NCBI GenBank assembly: GCA_001971685.1
Contig: CP019326.1
Span: 2,728,001 to 2,792,000, forward strand
Reading direction: 5' to 3'
DNA length: 64,000 bases
Origin: Halomonas sp. 1513
GTDB taxonomy: Bacteria; Pseudomonadota; Gammaproteobacteria; Pseudomonadales; Halomonadaceae
Position 1 is the stretch's first letter, and each line of letters starts with the position of its first letter. The position numbers and the translations under genes were made by a program. The notes beneath the pieces are model-generated. The model was not told where the DNA came from and did not search any database. It worked only from the letters and a program-made list of their open reading frames with translations. This document shows, one piece after another, positions 28,908-38,083 of the stretch.

Positions 28908-30197
28908 CTAGACACCGAAACGATCGCGCAGCGAGTAATACCACGCCCCCAGCGCCGACAGCGGCACCCGCAGCAGGCGCCCGCCGGGGAACGGCAGATG
29001 CGGCAGGCCGGCGAAGGCGTCGAAGCGCTCGCTCTCGCCTTCGATGACCTCGGCGATCAAGCGCCCGGCCAGGTGGCTGCAGGTCACACCGTGACCGGAG
29101 TAGCCCTGGGCGTAGTAGACATTGGCGTTGAGCCGGCCGAACTGCGGCAGGCGATTGAGCGTCATCAGGAAATTGCCGCTCCAGGCGTAGTCGATCTTGA
29201 CGTCGCCGAGCTCGGGAAAGGTCTTGAGCAACTTGGGGCGGATCACCGCCTCGATGCTGGCGGGGTCCTGGCCGCCGTAGCTGACGCCGCCGCCATACAG
29301 CAGCCGGCCGTCGCCGGTCAGGCGATAGTAGTCGAGCAGGTAGTTGCAGTCCTCCACCGCCATGTCGTTGGGCAGCAGCGCCCGGCCACGCTCGCCGAGG
29401 GGCTCGGTGGTGACGATCTGGGTGCCGCAGGGCATCGACTTGCCTTCCAGCTCGGGTACCACGCCCTGCAGGTAGGCGTTGCCGGCCAGCACCACGCGCT
29501 CGGCTACCACCGAGCCTTCGGGAGTACGCAGCCGCACCGGCTCGCCGTGGGTGAGCTCGAGCAGCGGCGACTGTTCGAAGATCCTGCCGCCCAGCGCCTC
29601 CAAGGCCGCCGCCTGGCCGAGCACCAGATTGAGCGGATGCAGATGGCCGCCGGAGTGGTCGACCAGCGCCCCGACGTAGCGCTCGCTGCTCACCTCGCGC
29701 TTGAGCGCCTCGCCCTCGAGCAGCTCCAGCTCGCGGTTGCCGTAGCGCTGCCACAGCGCCTGGTGCTCGCGCAGCCCCTCCATCTGGCGGGCGTTACAGG
29801 CGGCGAACAGGTTACCGTTCTTGAGATCGCAGTCGATGGCGTACTGCTCGATGCGCGAGCGGATGATGCGGTTGCCCTCGAAGGCCATGTCGCCCAGGGC
29901 GCGGGCGGTGTCGAGGCCGTACTTGGCCTCGATGACGTCCATGTCACGGCTGTAGCTGTTGACGATCTGTCCGCCGTTGCGACCCGAGGCGCCAAACCCC
30001 ACCCGCGCCGCCTCCAGCACCACCACCTTGTAGCCGCGCTCGGCGAGATGCAGCGCCGACGAGATGCCGGTGAAGCCGGCACCGACCACGCACACGTCGC
30101 AGCTCATCTCACCGCTGAGGCTGGGCCGCTCGGGGCCGGCATTGGCCGTGGCAGCATAGTAGGACGCCACGTGCGGAGTGGCAGGCGTCTGGGTCAT
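28908..30197 (-). CDS. puuB: Gamma-glutamylputrescine oxidoreductase PuuB-like (copy 1)
   Basis: A 429-residue DAO-family flavoprotein. The FAD-binding Rossmann motif VCVVGAGFTGISSALHLAER is at about residues 35-54 and RVGFGASGRNGGQI follows. The C-terminus has YAQGYSGHGVTCSHLAGRLI, typical of PuuB/OrdL enzymes. It would oxidise gamma-glutamylputrescine to the aldehyde used by PuuC, producing H2O2 and ammonia. GGAGATG precedes the ATG. It is 34 bp downstream of potI and is the last gene of the leftward puuB2-puuA2-potFGHI-puuB1 series. A related copy is at 35823-37112. Confidence 0.88.
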   Translation of the reverse strand: MTQTPATPHVASYYAATANAGPERPSLSGEMSCDVCVVGAGFTGISSALHLAERGYKVVVLEAARVGFGASGRNGGQIVNSYSRDMDVIEAKYGLDTARALGDMAFEGNRIIRSRIEQYAIDCDLKNGNLFAACNARQMEGLREHQALWQRYGNRELELLEGEALKREVSSERYVGALVDHSGGHLHPLNLVLGQAAALEALGGRIFEQSPLLELTHGEPVRLRTPEGSVVAERVVLAGNAYLQGVVPELEGKSMPCGTQIVTTEPLGERGRALLPNDMAVEDCNYLLDYYRLTGDGRLLYGGGVSYGGQDPASIEAVIRPKLLKTFPELGDVKIDYAWSGNFLMTLNRLPQFGRLNANVYYAQGYSGHGVTCSHLAGRLIAEVIEGESERFDAFAGLPHLPFPGGRLLRVPLSALGAWYYSLRDRFGV

Positions 30198-30231
30198 GAG
30201 TCATCTCCAAATCGTGTATTGTCGCATGGCA

Positions 30232-31062
30232 TCAGCCGGCGTCCTGCTGCGCCATGGCCATGCGCCGCTTGTTCTCACTGCGGCGCATGAAGTACCAGGC
30301 CAGGAAGGTCGCCAGCGACACCGTGAGGATGATCAGGGTGGCCAGGGCGTTGATCTTCGGCGAGACGCCCATGCGCACCGAGGAGAACACCACCATCGGC
30401 AGGGTACTGGCGCCGGGGCCGGAGACGAAGCTGGCGATCACCAGGTCGTCCAGCGACAGGGTGAACGCCAGCAGCCAGCCGGCGGCCAGCGCCGGGGCGA
30501 TCATCGGCAGGGTGATCTGGAAGAACGTCTTGAGCGGCGGTGAGCCCAGATCCAGCGCCGCCTCCTCGATCGATAGGTCGACCTCGCGCAGCCGCGAGGC
30601 CACTACCACCGCCACATAGGCGCTGCAGAAGGTGGTATGGGCGATCCAGATGGTGACCATGCCGCGGTCCGCCGGCCAGCCGATCATCTGCGCCATATGC
30701 ACGAACAGCAGCAGCAGCGACAGGCCGGTGATCACCTCGGGCATTACCAGCGGCGCGGTGACCATGCTCGACAGCGCGGTCTTGCCGCGAAAGCGCGTGA
30801 AGCGGGTCATGACGAAGGCCGCCATGGTCCCCAGGCACACCGCCATGGTCGCCGAGAAGAAGGCGATGCGCAGGCTGGTCCACACCGCCGCCAGGATCTG
30901 GCGATCGCGGAACAGCTCGATGTACCAGCGCCCCGAGAACCCGGCCCACACCGTCACCAGCCGCGACGAGTTGAACGAGTAGAACACCAGGATCGCCATC
31001 GGCAGGTACAGGAACAGCAGTCCCGCGATCAGCATCAGCGTGGTAAAGGATGGCTTCTTCAT
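30232..31062 (-). CDS. potI: Putrescine ABC transporter permease PotI
   Basis: A 276-residue inner-membrane permease with about six transmembrane segments. The EAA loop (EEAALDLGSPPLKTFFQITLP, residues about 167-187) contacts the ATPase. It forms the channel with PotH. The ATG at 31062 has AAGGAG eight bases upstream and is preferred to an in-frame GTG at 31068, which overlaps the potH stop. The SFVSGPGASTLPMVVFSSVR segment is characteristic of PotI/PotC. Confidence 0.92.
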   Translation of the reverse strand: MKKPSFTTLMLIAGLLFLYLPMAILVFYSFNSSRLVTVWAGFSGRWYIELFRDRQILAAVWTSLRIAFFSATMAVCLGTMAAFVMTRFTRFRGKTALSSMVTAPLVMPEVITGLSLLLLFVHMAQMIGWPADRGMVTIWIAHTTFCSAYVAVVVASRLREVDLSIEEAALDLGSPPLKTFFQITLPMIAPALAAGWLLAFTLSLDDLVIASFVSGPGASTLPMVVFSSVRMGVSPKINALATLIILTVSLATFLAWYFMRRSENKRRMAMAQQDAG

Positions 31063-31064
31063 GG

Positions 31065-31976
31065 TCACTCCTTCAGCTCACGGCTCTGGTAACGGTGGAA
31101 CAGCGCAATCGGGATGATCAGGATCGCCAGCATCACCATCGCCAGCGCCGAGGCCACCGGCCAGTCGCGGTTGTGGAAGAACTCCTCCCACAGCACCTTG
31201 CCGATCATCACCGTGTTGGGGCCGCCCAGCAGTTCGGGTATCACGTACTCACCCACCGCGGGGATGAACACCAGCATCGAGCCGGCGATGATGCCGCCCT
31301 TGGAGAGCGGCAGGGTCACCTTGAGGAAGGTATTGATCTTGCGCGAACCGAGGTCAGAGGCCGCCTCCAGCAGCGAGCCGTCGAGCCGCGACAGGTTGGC
31401 GTAGAGCGGCAGGATCATGAACGGCAGGTAGGCGTAGACGATGCCCAGGATCACCGCGAAGTTGGTGTTCATCATGCGGATCGGCGAGTCGATCAGCCCC
31501 AGCCACAGTAGGCCGTTGTTGATCAGACCGTTGTTGCTGAGAATGCCCATCCAGGCGTAGACGCGGATCAGGAACGAGGTCCACGACGGCAGCATCACCA
31601 GCAGCAGCAGCACCAGCTGCCAGCGCGCCGGCGCCCGCGCCATGGCATAGGCCATCGGGTAGCCGATCAGCAGGCACAGCAGCGTCGAGAAGAAGGCGAT
31701 CTTCACCGAGCCCCAGTAGGCGGCGATATACAGGGTATCGGTGGTCAGGAACAGATAGTTGCCGAAGTTCAAGGCGATATTCAGCGTCTCGGCGCTGTAG
31801 TCGAGTATCGCCCCGTAGGGCGGCACCGAGATCGCCGCCTCGGAGAGGCTGATCTTGAGCACGATGCCGAACGGCAGCAGGAAGAATAGCGTCAGCCACA
31901 GCAGTGGCGCTGCGATCACCCAGCCGCGGCCGGGGCGCAGCGCGCGCGGCAGGCGCGCCAGCGGGGAAAGCTTCAT
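31065..31976 (-). CDS. potH: Putrescine ABC transporter permease PotH
   Basis: A 303-residue permease with about six transmembrane segments. The EAA loop LLEAASDLGSRKINTFLKVT is near residue 210 and a conserved IPAVGEYVIPELLGG follows. It pairs with PotI in the PotFGHI-type importer. It starts 14 bp after potG and ends at the potI start, so all are in one operon. Confidence 0.93.
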   Translation of the reverse strand: MKLSPLARLPRALRPGRGWVIAAPLLWLTLFFLLPFGIVLKISLSEAAISVPPYGAILDYSAETLNIALNFGNYLFLTTDTLYIAAYWGSVKIAFFSTLLCLLIGYPMAYAMARAPARWQLVLLLLVMLPSWTSFLIRVYAWMGILSNNGLINNGLLWLGLIDSPIRMMNTNFAVILGIVYAYLPFMILPLYANLSRLDGSLLEAASDLGSRKINTFLKVTLPLSKGGIIAGSMLVFIPAVGEYVIPELLGGPNTVMIGKVLWEEFFHNRDWPVASALAMVMLAILIIPIALFHRYQSRELKE

Positions 31977-31990
31977 GGCTCGCTCCTCAC

Positions 31991-33127
31991 TCAGTCGCGC
32001 AGCACCACGGCGCTGCGGTCGTCCCAGTGGATGTAGACGGTATCGTCCCAGGTGGGGCGCTCGCCGCGGCGTTCGGTATTGGCCAGGCTGACCTTGACCA
32101 GATGCCCCTGCTCGGTACGCACGAAGTACACCGAAAAACCGCCCAGGTAGGCGATATCCTCGACCTTGCCCGCCGCCCAGTTGTAGTCGCCGCTGGGCCG
32201 CTCACGGCTGAGTCCGGTCTTTTCCGGGCGGATCGCCGCCCACACCCGGCGGTTGTCGGCCTCGGTGCTGACGCCGTGGCTGATGTAGATCTGGCGCCCC
32301 AGCTGAGGGCTGTCGATCACGCAGTGGTCCGCCTCATCGGCGACGATGTCGCCCTCGAACAGGTTCACGGTGCCGACGAACTCGGCCACCATGCGGCTGG
32401 CCGGGCTCTCGTAGACGTCCATCGGCGAGCCGACCTGGGCGATCCAGCCGTCGGCCATGATCGCCACCCGGTCGGCCATGGTCATGGCCTCCTCCTGGTC
32501 GTGGGTGACCATGATGCAGGTCACCCCGACCCGCTCGAGGATCTCCACCACCTCGAGCTGCATCTCGGTGCGCAGCTTCTTGTCCAGCGCGCCCATGGGT
32601 TCGTCGAGCAGCAGCAGCTTGGGCCGCTTGGCCAGCGAGCGCGCCAGCGCCACGCGCTGGCGCTGGCCGCCGGACAGCTGATGCGGCTTGCGCTTGGCGA
32701 AGCGCTCCATGTGCACCATCTTGAGCATTTCGGCCACGCGCGCGTCGATCTCCTGGCGCGGCAGCTTGTCCTGCTTTAGGCCGAAAGCGATGTTCTGCGC
32801 CACCGTCATGTGCGGAAACAGCGCATAGGACTGGAACATCATGTTGATCGGGCGCTCATAGGGCGCCATCTTGGTGATGTCCTCACCGTCGAGCAGGATC
32901 TGGCCTTCGCTGGGCTTTTCGAACCCTGCCAGCATGCGCAGCAGCGTCGACTTACCCGACCCCGAGCCGCCGAGCAGCGCGAAAATCTCGCCGCGGTGGA
33001 TGCTCAGGTTGACGTCGTCCACCGCCAGCGCGCCGTCGAAGCGCTTGCTGATGCGGCGTATCTCGACCAGGGCGTCCTTGCCGAGACGCCGTTGATGGGC
33101 CTGCTCCAGGCTCCGGGATTGCGGCAT
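31991..33127 (-). CDS. potG: Putrescine ABC transporter ATPase PotG
   Basis: A 378-residue ABC ATPase: Walker A LLGGSGSGKSTLLRML, Q-loop MMFQSYALFPHMT, signature LSGGQRQRVALARSLA, Walker B LLLLDEPMGALD and switch His in VTHDQEEAM. A C-terminal TOBE-like domain follows (RPEKTGLS). The start at 33127 follows GGGGGC; an upstream in-frame start at 33151 would add eight residues and looks less likely. It powers PotHI uptake of the polyamine delivered by PotF. Confidence 0.93.
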   Translation of the reverse strand: MPQSRSLEQAHQRRLGKDALVEIRRISKRFDGALAVDDVNLSIHRGEIFALLGGSGSGKSTLLRMLAGFEKPSEGQILLDGEDITKMAPYERPINMMFQSYALFPHMTVAQNIAFGLKQDKLPRQEIDARVAEMLKMVHMERFAKRKPHQLSGGQRQRVALARSLAKRPKLLLLDEPMGALDKKLRTEMQLEVVEILERVGVTCIMVTHDQEEAMTMADRVAIMADGWIAQVGSPMDVYESPASRMVAEFVGTVNLFEGDIVADEADHCVIDSPQLGRQIYISHGVSTEADNRRVWAAIRPEKTGLSRERPSGDYNWAAGKVEDIAYLGGFSVYFVRTEQGHLVKVSLANTERRGERPTWDDTVYIHWDDRSAVVLRD

Positions 33128-33160
33128 CGTTGAGCCCCCGAATAAGATCACGAAAGAAAT

Positions 33161-33184
33161 GCGGCCGGCCCGGAGGCCGACCGC
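33161..33184 (-). promoter_or_regulatory. Hairpin in the potF-potG gap
   Basis: In the 66-bp space between potF and potG the sequence folds as GCGG/CCGC plus CGGCC/GGCCG with one mismatch and a 4-nt loop. A competing pairing, GCCCGG (33168) with CCGGGC (33188), overlaps it. A hairpin right after a binding-protein gene commonly lets that gene be expressed more than the ATPase and permeases. There is no strong T-tract on the transcript side (ATTTCTTT follows). Confidence 0.5.
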
Positions 33185-33193
33185 AGGCCGGGC

Positions 33194-34297
33194 TTATTGG
33201 CCGGACTTGACGCGGTTCCAGATCCGCGTGCGCATGCGCTGGACGGCGAGCGGCTTCTCTTCCGCCACGTAGAGGTTGTCCATCACATCCTGGTCGGGGT
33301 AGACCGCTGGATCGTTGAGGATCTCGGGGTCGAGGTACTCGTTGGCGGCCAGGTTGGGGTTGGCGTAGACCACGTACTCGGTGATCGCGGCGGCGATCTC
33401 CGGCTCGAGGATGAAGTTGATGAAGGCGTGGGCGTTCTCAGGATTCGGTGCGTCGGCGGGAATCGCCATCATGTCGAACCACAGCGCCGCGCCCTCCTTG
33501 GGAATGCTGTACTCGATGGTGAAGTCGCGACCCGCCTCGGCGGCACGGTCGGCGGCCTGGAAGATATCGCCGGAGTAGCCGGCGGCCACGCAGATATCGC
33601 CGTTGGCCAGGTCCGAGATATACCGCGAGGAGTGGAAGTAGGTGATGTTGTCGCGCACCGCGGCGATCAGTTCACCGGCAGCCTCGAGGTCCTCGCTCTC
33701 TTCGGAGAGCGGCGACAGGCCCAGGTAGGCCATGGCCGGTGATAGCATCTCGTCGCCGGAGTCGAGCATCGAGATGCCGCAGCCGCCCTGGTTGAGGGCG
33801 GTGGTGATCTCGGGGTCGAAGATCAGCGCCCAGGAATCCAGCGGCGCATCGTCGCCGAGGATCTCGGTCACCCGCTCGAGGTTGTAGCCGATGCCGTTGG
33901 TGCCCCACATGTAGGGAATCGAGTACTGGCTGCCCGGATCGACATACTCCAGGTCATCCATCAGGTCGGGGTTGAGGTTGGCCATGTTGGGGATCTGGTC
34001 GTGGTCCAGCTCCATGTACACGCCGGCACTGATCTGACGCGTCAGATAGTGGTTGGAGGGCACCACCACGTCGTAGCCGGAGCGCCCCGAGAGCAGCGCG
34101 GCTTCCAGCACCTCGTTGCTGTCGTAGACGTCGTAGACGACCTCGATCCCGGTCTCCTCGGTAAAGCGCTCGAGGGTGTCCTCGGCGATATAGTCCGACC
34201 AGTTGTAGACCCGCACTTCATTGGCCTGGGCCGCCACGGCCGTAAGCCCCAGGGTGGCAGCGGCAACCGCTACCGACAGCGTGTGATATCGAAACAT
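33194..34297 (-). CDS. potF: Periplasmic putrescine-binding protein PotF-like
   Basis: A 367-residue spermidine/putrescine-binding protein. The signal peptide is about residues 1-25 (VAVAAATLGLTAVAAQA, cleavage before NEVRVYNWSDY), followed by the two-lobed domain with IPYMWGTNGIGYN and PKEGAALWFDMMAIP. The mature protein is acidic, consistent with a periplasm exposed to salt. It captures putrescine for PotGHI. GAGGTG lies ahead of the ATG. Spermidine specificity cannot be excluded from sequence. Confidence 0.92.
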   Translation of the reverse strand: MFRYHTLSVAVAAATLGLTAVAAQANEVRVYNWSDYIAEDTLERFTEETGIEVVYDVYDSNEVLEAALLSGRSGYDVVVPSNHYLTRQISAGVYMELDHDQIPNMANLNPDLMDDLEYVDPGSQYSIPYMWGTNGIGYNLERVTEILGDDAPLDSWALIFDPEITTALNQGGCGISMLDSGDEMLSPAMAYLGLSPLSEESEDLEAAGELIAAVRDNITYFHSSRYISDLANGDICVAAGYSGDIFQAADRAAEAGRDFTIEYSIPKEGAALWFDMMAIPADAPNPENAHAFINFILEPEIAAAITEYVVYANPNLAANEYLDPEILNDPAVYPDQDVMDNLYVAEEKPLAVQRMRTRIWNRVKSGQ

Positions 34298-34421
34298 CGT
34301 GGCACCTCGTTCTTCGGATTGTTGTCGTCAGCCTCAGCGGCTGGCACCTGGCTAGCGTATCCGGAGCCCCCGGGAGGGTCGTCAACGCTGGGTTTCACTT
34401 ACTGCTCGATGATCGGCATGC

Positions 34422-35768
34422 TCATACGCTCAACAGCAGGAACTCGCGCTCCCAGGAGCTGATGACGCGCTTGAAATTCTCGTTCTCGACCCGCTTCACC
34501 GCCACGTAGCCCTGCACGAACTTGCGGCCCATGTACTCCTCCAGCTCCTGGCAGTGCTCCATGCGCTCCAGCGCCTGCTCGAGAGTGAACGGCAGGCGCA
34601 GGTTGCGCCGCTCGAAGGCACGCCCCTTGACCGGTGCGCTGGGAGCGATCTGCTTGATCATGCCCATGTAGCCACACAGCAGGCTGGCGGCGATCGCCAG
34701 ATAGACGTTGGCGTCGGCGCCGGGCAGGCGGTTCTCGACCCGCCGATTGTGCGGCGAACTATCCGGCACGCGCAGCCCGCAGGTGCGGTTCTCCTCGCCC
34801 CACTCGACGTTGACCGGCGCCGAGGTGTCGGGCAGGAAGCGGCGGAACGAGTTGACGTTGGGCGCCATCAGCGGCAGCGCCTCGGGGATGTACTTCTGCA
34901 GGCCCCCGACATGCCACAGGAACAGGTCGCTGTGGGTGCCGTCGGCGTTGGCGAACACGCTCTCGCCGCTGGCGATGTCGAGTACGCTCTGGTGCAGGTG
35001 CATGGCACTGCCCGGCTCGTTGGTCACCGGCTTGGCCATGAAAGTCGCCGCCACGTCGTGCTTGAGCGCCGCCTCGCGCAGGGTGCGCTTGAACAGGAAC
35101 ACCTGGTCGGCCAGCACCAGCGGGTCGCCGTGACGGAAGTTGATCTCCATCTGCGCGGTGCCCTCTTCGTGGATCAGGGTATCGATATCCAGCCCCTGCT
35201 CCTCGCACCAGTCGTACATGTCCTCGAACAGCGGATCGAACTCGTTGGCGGCGTCGATGGAGAACGACTGGCGGCCGGTTTCCTGGCGCCCGCTGCGACC
35301 GATCGGCGGCTGCAGCGGCAGGTCCGGGTCCTCGCAGCGCTTGGTCAGGTAGAACTCCATCTCCGGCGCCACCACCGGCTGCCAACCCTGGTCGGCGTAG
35401 AGCCTGAGGATCTTCTTGAGCTGGTTGCGCGGCGACAGCTCGATGGGGTTGCCCTGCTTGTCGAAGCAGTCGTGGATCACCTGGGCGGTGGGCTCCAGCG
35501 CCCAGGGCACCGGATAGGCGGCGCTGATGTCGGGCTTGCAGATCATGTCGATGTCGGCGGGGTCGAGCAGCGAATAGTAGATGTCGTCCTCGACGTAGTC
35601 GCCGGTCACGGTCTGCAGCAGCACGCTCTCGGGTAGACGCATGCCCTTCTCGCCGACGAACTTGGAGACCGGCGCGATCTTGCCGCGGGCGATACCGGTG
35701 ATGTCACTGACCAGGCACTCGACCTCGGTGATGCGTCGCTCTTTCAGCCAGCTTTCCAGATCTTTCAT
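34422..35768 (-). CDS. puuA: Gamma-glutamylpolyamine synthetase, glutamine-synthetase family (copy 2)
   Basis: A 448-residue GS-family ligase beginning MKDLESWLKERRITEVECLV, with APEMEFYLTKR, EEGTAQMEINF, SAMHLHQSVLD and NVNSFRRFLPD as metal, ATP and substrate motifs. It differs throughout from copy 1 (26669-28045) and more resembles Pseudomonas SpuB/PauA-type ligases. The two may prefer different amines (putrescine, spermidine, cadaverine). It sits between puuB copy 2 and potF, on the same strand as the transporter. Confidence 0.9.
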   Translation of the reverse strand: MKDLESWLKERRITEVECLVSDITGIARGKIAPVSKFVGEKGMRLPESVLLQTVTGDYVEDDIYYSLLDPADIDMICKPDISAAYPVPWALEPTAQVIHDCFDKQGNPIELSPRNQLKKILRLYADQGWQPVVAPEMEFYLTKRCEDPDLPLQPPIGRSGRQETGRQSFSIDAANEFDPLFEDMYDWCEEQGLDIDTLIHEEGTAQMEINFRHGDPLVLADQVFLFKRTLREAALKHDVAATFMAKPVTNEPGSAMHLHQSVLDIASGESVFANADGTHSDLFLWHVGGLQKYIPEALPLMAPNVNSFRRFLPDTSAPVNVEWGEENRTCGLRVPDSSPHNRRVENRLPGADANVYLAIAASLLCGYMGMIKQIAPSAPVKGRAFERRNLRLPFTLEQALERMEHCQELEEYMGRKFVQGYVAVKRVENENFKRVISSWEREFLLLSV

Positions 35769-35822
35769 GGGAACCTCTTGGTGGCTACCGCCCGACGGGC
35801 CGGTAGACGAAGCGTAGTGCTT

Positions 35823-37112
35823 TCATAGCCTGTCGCGCAGCTTGTAGTACTGGGTGGCCAGCACCAGCAATGGCGTGCGCAGACGCCGTCCGCCGGGGAA
35901 GCGACGGTGCGGCATGGCGGCGAAAATATCGAAGCGCTCATGCTGGCCGGCGATGGTGTCGGCCAGCAGCTGGCCGGCCAGGCCGGCCAGGGCCATGCCG
36001 TGACCGGAATAGCCCTGGGCGTAATAGAGATTGGTGTCGAGGCGCCCGAAATCCGGCGCGCGATTGAGGGTAATCGCCACGTCGCCGCCCCAGCGGTACT
36101 CGATGGGCACCCCGGCCAGCACCGGGAACAGCCGCGCGATCTTGGCATCGATACGCGCCTCGAGCCCGGGTGGCTCGCGGCCGTTGTAGCTCACCTCGCC
36201 GCCGTAGATCAGCCGCCGGTCGCCGGACAGCCGGTAGTAGTCGAGCACGAAGTTGGCGTCGGACAGGGCGTCGTTGTGGGGCAGCACCTGGGCGACCTGG
36301 GCCTCGCTGAGCGGTGCGGTGGCGATCATGTAGTTGGCGGCCGGCATGATGCGGCCGTCGAGCTCGGCGACCAGGCCGCGCAGATAGGCGTTGGTGGCCA
36401 CCACCAGGCTCTCGGCGATCACCACGCCCTGGGGGGTGGCGACGCGCACCGGTGCGCCGCGCTGGATCTCCAGCGCCGGGGTGTGTGGATAGAATTCCGC
36501 CCCGGCCTGCTCTGCGGCACGCGCCAGGCCCAGGGTATAGTTGAGCGGGTGTAGATGACCGGCCTCGCTCTCGAACAGCGCCCCGGGGTAGGCGTCGCTG
36601 ACCACGCGCTCACGCAGGGCATCGCCCTCCAGCCAGCTCAGCGCCTGGTAGTCGTAGTCGCGGGCCAGGCGGTCGCGGAAGTCCTGGAGTTCGCGCACGT
36701 GGCGCGGCTTGACCGCGGCGTGGAGATAGCCCCAGGCCAGATCGCAGGGGATCGCATGGCGCTCGACCAGCGCCGCGGTCAGGCGGACCGCCTCGCGGCT
36801 CATTTCCCAGATCTCGCGGGCCCGCGGCCGCCCCAGCGCCTTCTCCACGGTGGCGATGTCGGTGCCCAGGCCGGGCAGGATCTGCCCGCCGCTGCGCCCC
36901 GAGGCGCCAAAGCCTATCTCACCGGCTTCCAGCACCGCTACCGAATAGCCGCGCTCGGCCAGGTGCAGCGCCGTGGAGCAGCCGGTCACCCCGGCGCCGA
37001 TCACGCACACGTCGACGCGGCGCTCGCCGGTAAGCGGCAAGCTCGCGTCGGGACGCACGTTGACGCTGTCACGGTAGTAGGATGCGGGGGCCTCGAAGGT
37101 CGGCTCGGCCAT
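35823..37112 (-). CDS. puuB: Gamma-glutamylputrescine oxidoreductase PuuB-like (copy 2)
   Basis: A 429-residue DAO-family flavoprotein with the FAD motif VCVIGAGVTGCSTALHLAER, then EIGFGASGRSGGQILPGLG and a C-terminal YAQGYSGHGMALAGLAGQ. It is the same length as the copy at 28908-30197 but diverged along its length, so the duplication is not recent. AAGGAA is placed well before the ATG at 37112; a longer frame to 37172 has no ribosome binding site. First gene of the leftward puuB-puuA-potFGHI-puuB unit. Its promoter must be in the 208-bp gap before moeB, where TTGACA occurs on the minus strand near 37231-37236 without a clear -10. Confidence 0.88.
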   Translation of the reverse strand: MAEPTFEAPASYYRDSVNVRPDASLPLTGERRVDVCVIGAGVTGCSTALHLAERGYSVAVLEAGEIGFGASGRSGGQILPGLGTDIATVEKALGRPRAREIWEMSREAVRLTAALVERHAIPCDLAWGYLHAAVKPRHVRELQDFRDRLARDYDYQALSWLEGDALRERVVSDAYPGALFESEAGHLHPLNYTLGLARAAEQAGAEFYPHTPALEIQRGAPVRVATPQGVVIAESLVVATNAYLRGLVAELDGRIMPAANYMIATAPLSEAQVAQVLPHNDALSDANFVLDYYRLSGDRRLIYGGEVSYNGREPPGLEARIDAKIARLFPVLAGVPIEYRWGGDVAITLNRAPDFGRLDTNLYYAQGYSGHGMALAGLAGQLLADTIAGQHERFDIFAAMPHRRFPGGRRLRTPLLVLATQYYKLRDRL

Positions 37113-37320
37113 GCGAAATTCCTTGTCGTGCGAATCGTGTCGCCGGTTATTGTTGTTGAATTCTTTCACCACCCGAAGGCAAAACCTTGCCTCCTGATGC
37201 TAAGCATGGCCTACAGTCTGCCATCACACCACCAAGGCATGTCAAGTATTCAATAACGACAGACGTGGAATGGTCGATCACATGCAGTGTCATACCGCAC
37301 GGGAACGGGCGGGGTCCGGC

Positions 37321-38076
37321 TCAGCGCACCGCACAGGCCGCACAGCCGGGATCGCGGGGCACCTTGAAGTGGCGCCACTCGCCGCGCAGACCGTCGAAGG
37401 TGGAGAGTCCCCGATGCACGTCGCCGGCGCCGCTCAGCAGCTTGACCGCCTCGAGGGCCTGGAAGGTGCCGATCACGCCGACCAGCGGTGCCACGACGCC
37501 GTTTTCGGCACAGCGCAGCGCGTCATCGGCCTCGCCTGCGTCTCCGGGCGGGTACAGGCAGGCGTAGCAGGGGCTCATGGGATCGCGCGGGTCGAACACC
37601 GCCAACTGACCGGAGAAGCGGATCGCCGCCCCGGAAATCAGCGGCCTACCCGCCGCCAGCGAGGCGCGGTTGATGGCGTAGCGGCTGGAGAAGCGGTCGG
37701 TACAGTCGATCACCAGATCACACTCGGCCACCGCCCGCGCCAGCGCCTCGCCGTCGAGATGCTCGGTGAGCACCTCGATACGGCAGCCGGGGTTCAGCGC
37801 CTGGGCAGACTCAGCGGCGGACTGGGCCTTGTTGCGGCCCAGGTCATGCATGCCGTGAGCGATCTGGCGCTGCAGGTTGGAGAGTTCCACCACATCCGCG
37901 TCGGCCAGGGTCAAGCGGCCAACGCCGGCGGCAGCCAGGTAGAGCGCCACCGGCGACCCCAGGCCACCGGCGCCGATCACCAGGGCGTGACTGGCCAGCA
38001 GTCGCTCCTGGCCGGCGATCTCGATCGGCTCGAGCATGATCTGGCGGCTATAGCGCAGCAGCGCCTCGTCGTTCAT
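37321..38076 (-). CDS. moeB: MoeB/ThiF-type sulfur-carrier adenylyltransferase
   Basis: A 251-residue E1-like enzyme. The nucleotide-binding ALVIGAGGLGSPVALYLAAAG is at about residue 31, the adenylation Asp in VIDCTDRF, and zinc-binding pairs are CYAC and CAAC. It would adenylate MoaD (molybdopterin) or ThiS. No rhodanese domain is present. The ATG at 38076 lies eight bases past the Lrp stop; a GTG at 38094 overlaps it. In many gammaproteobacteria moeB directly follows prmC; here lrp lies between them. Confidence 0.87.
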   Translation of the reverse strand: MNDEALLRYSRQIMLEPIEIAGQERLLASHALVIGAGGLGSPVALYLAAAGVGRLTLADADVVELSNLQRQIAHGMHDLGRNKAQSAAESAQALNPGCRIEVLTEHLDGEALARAVAECDLVIDCTDRFSSRYAINRASLAAGRPLISGAAIRFSGQLAVFDPRDPMSPCYACLYPPGDAGEADDALRCAENGVVAPLVGVIGTFQALEAVKLLSGAGDVHRGLSTFDGLRGEWRHFKVPRDPGCAACAVR

Positions 38077-38083
38077 GGTGGCA

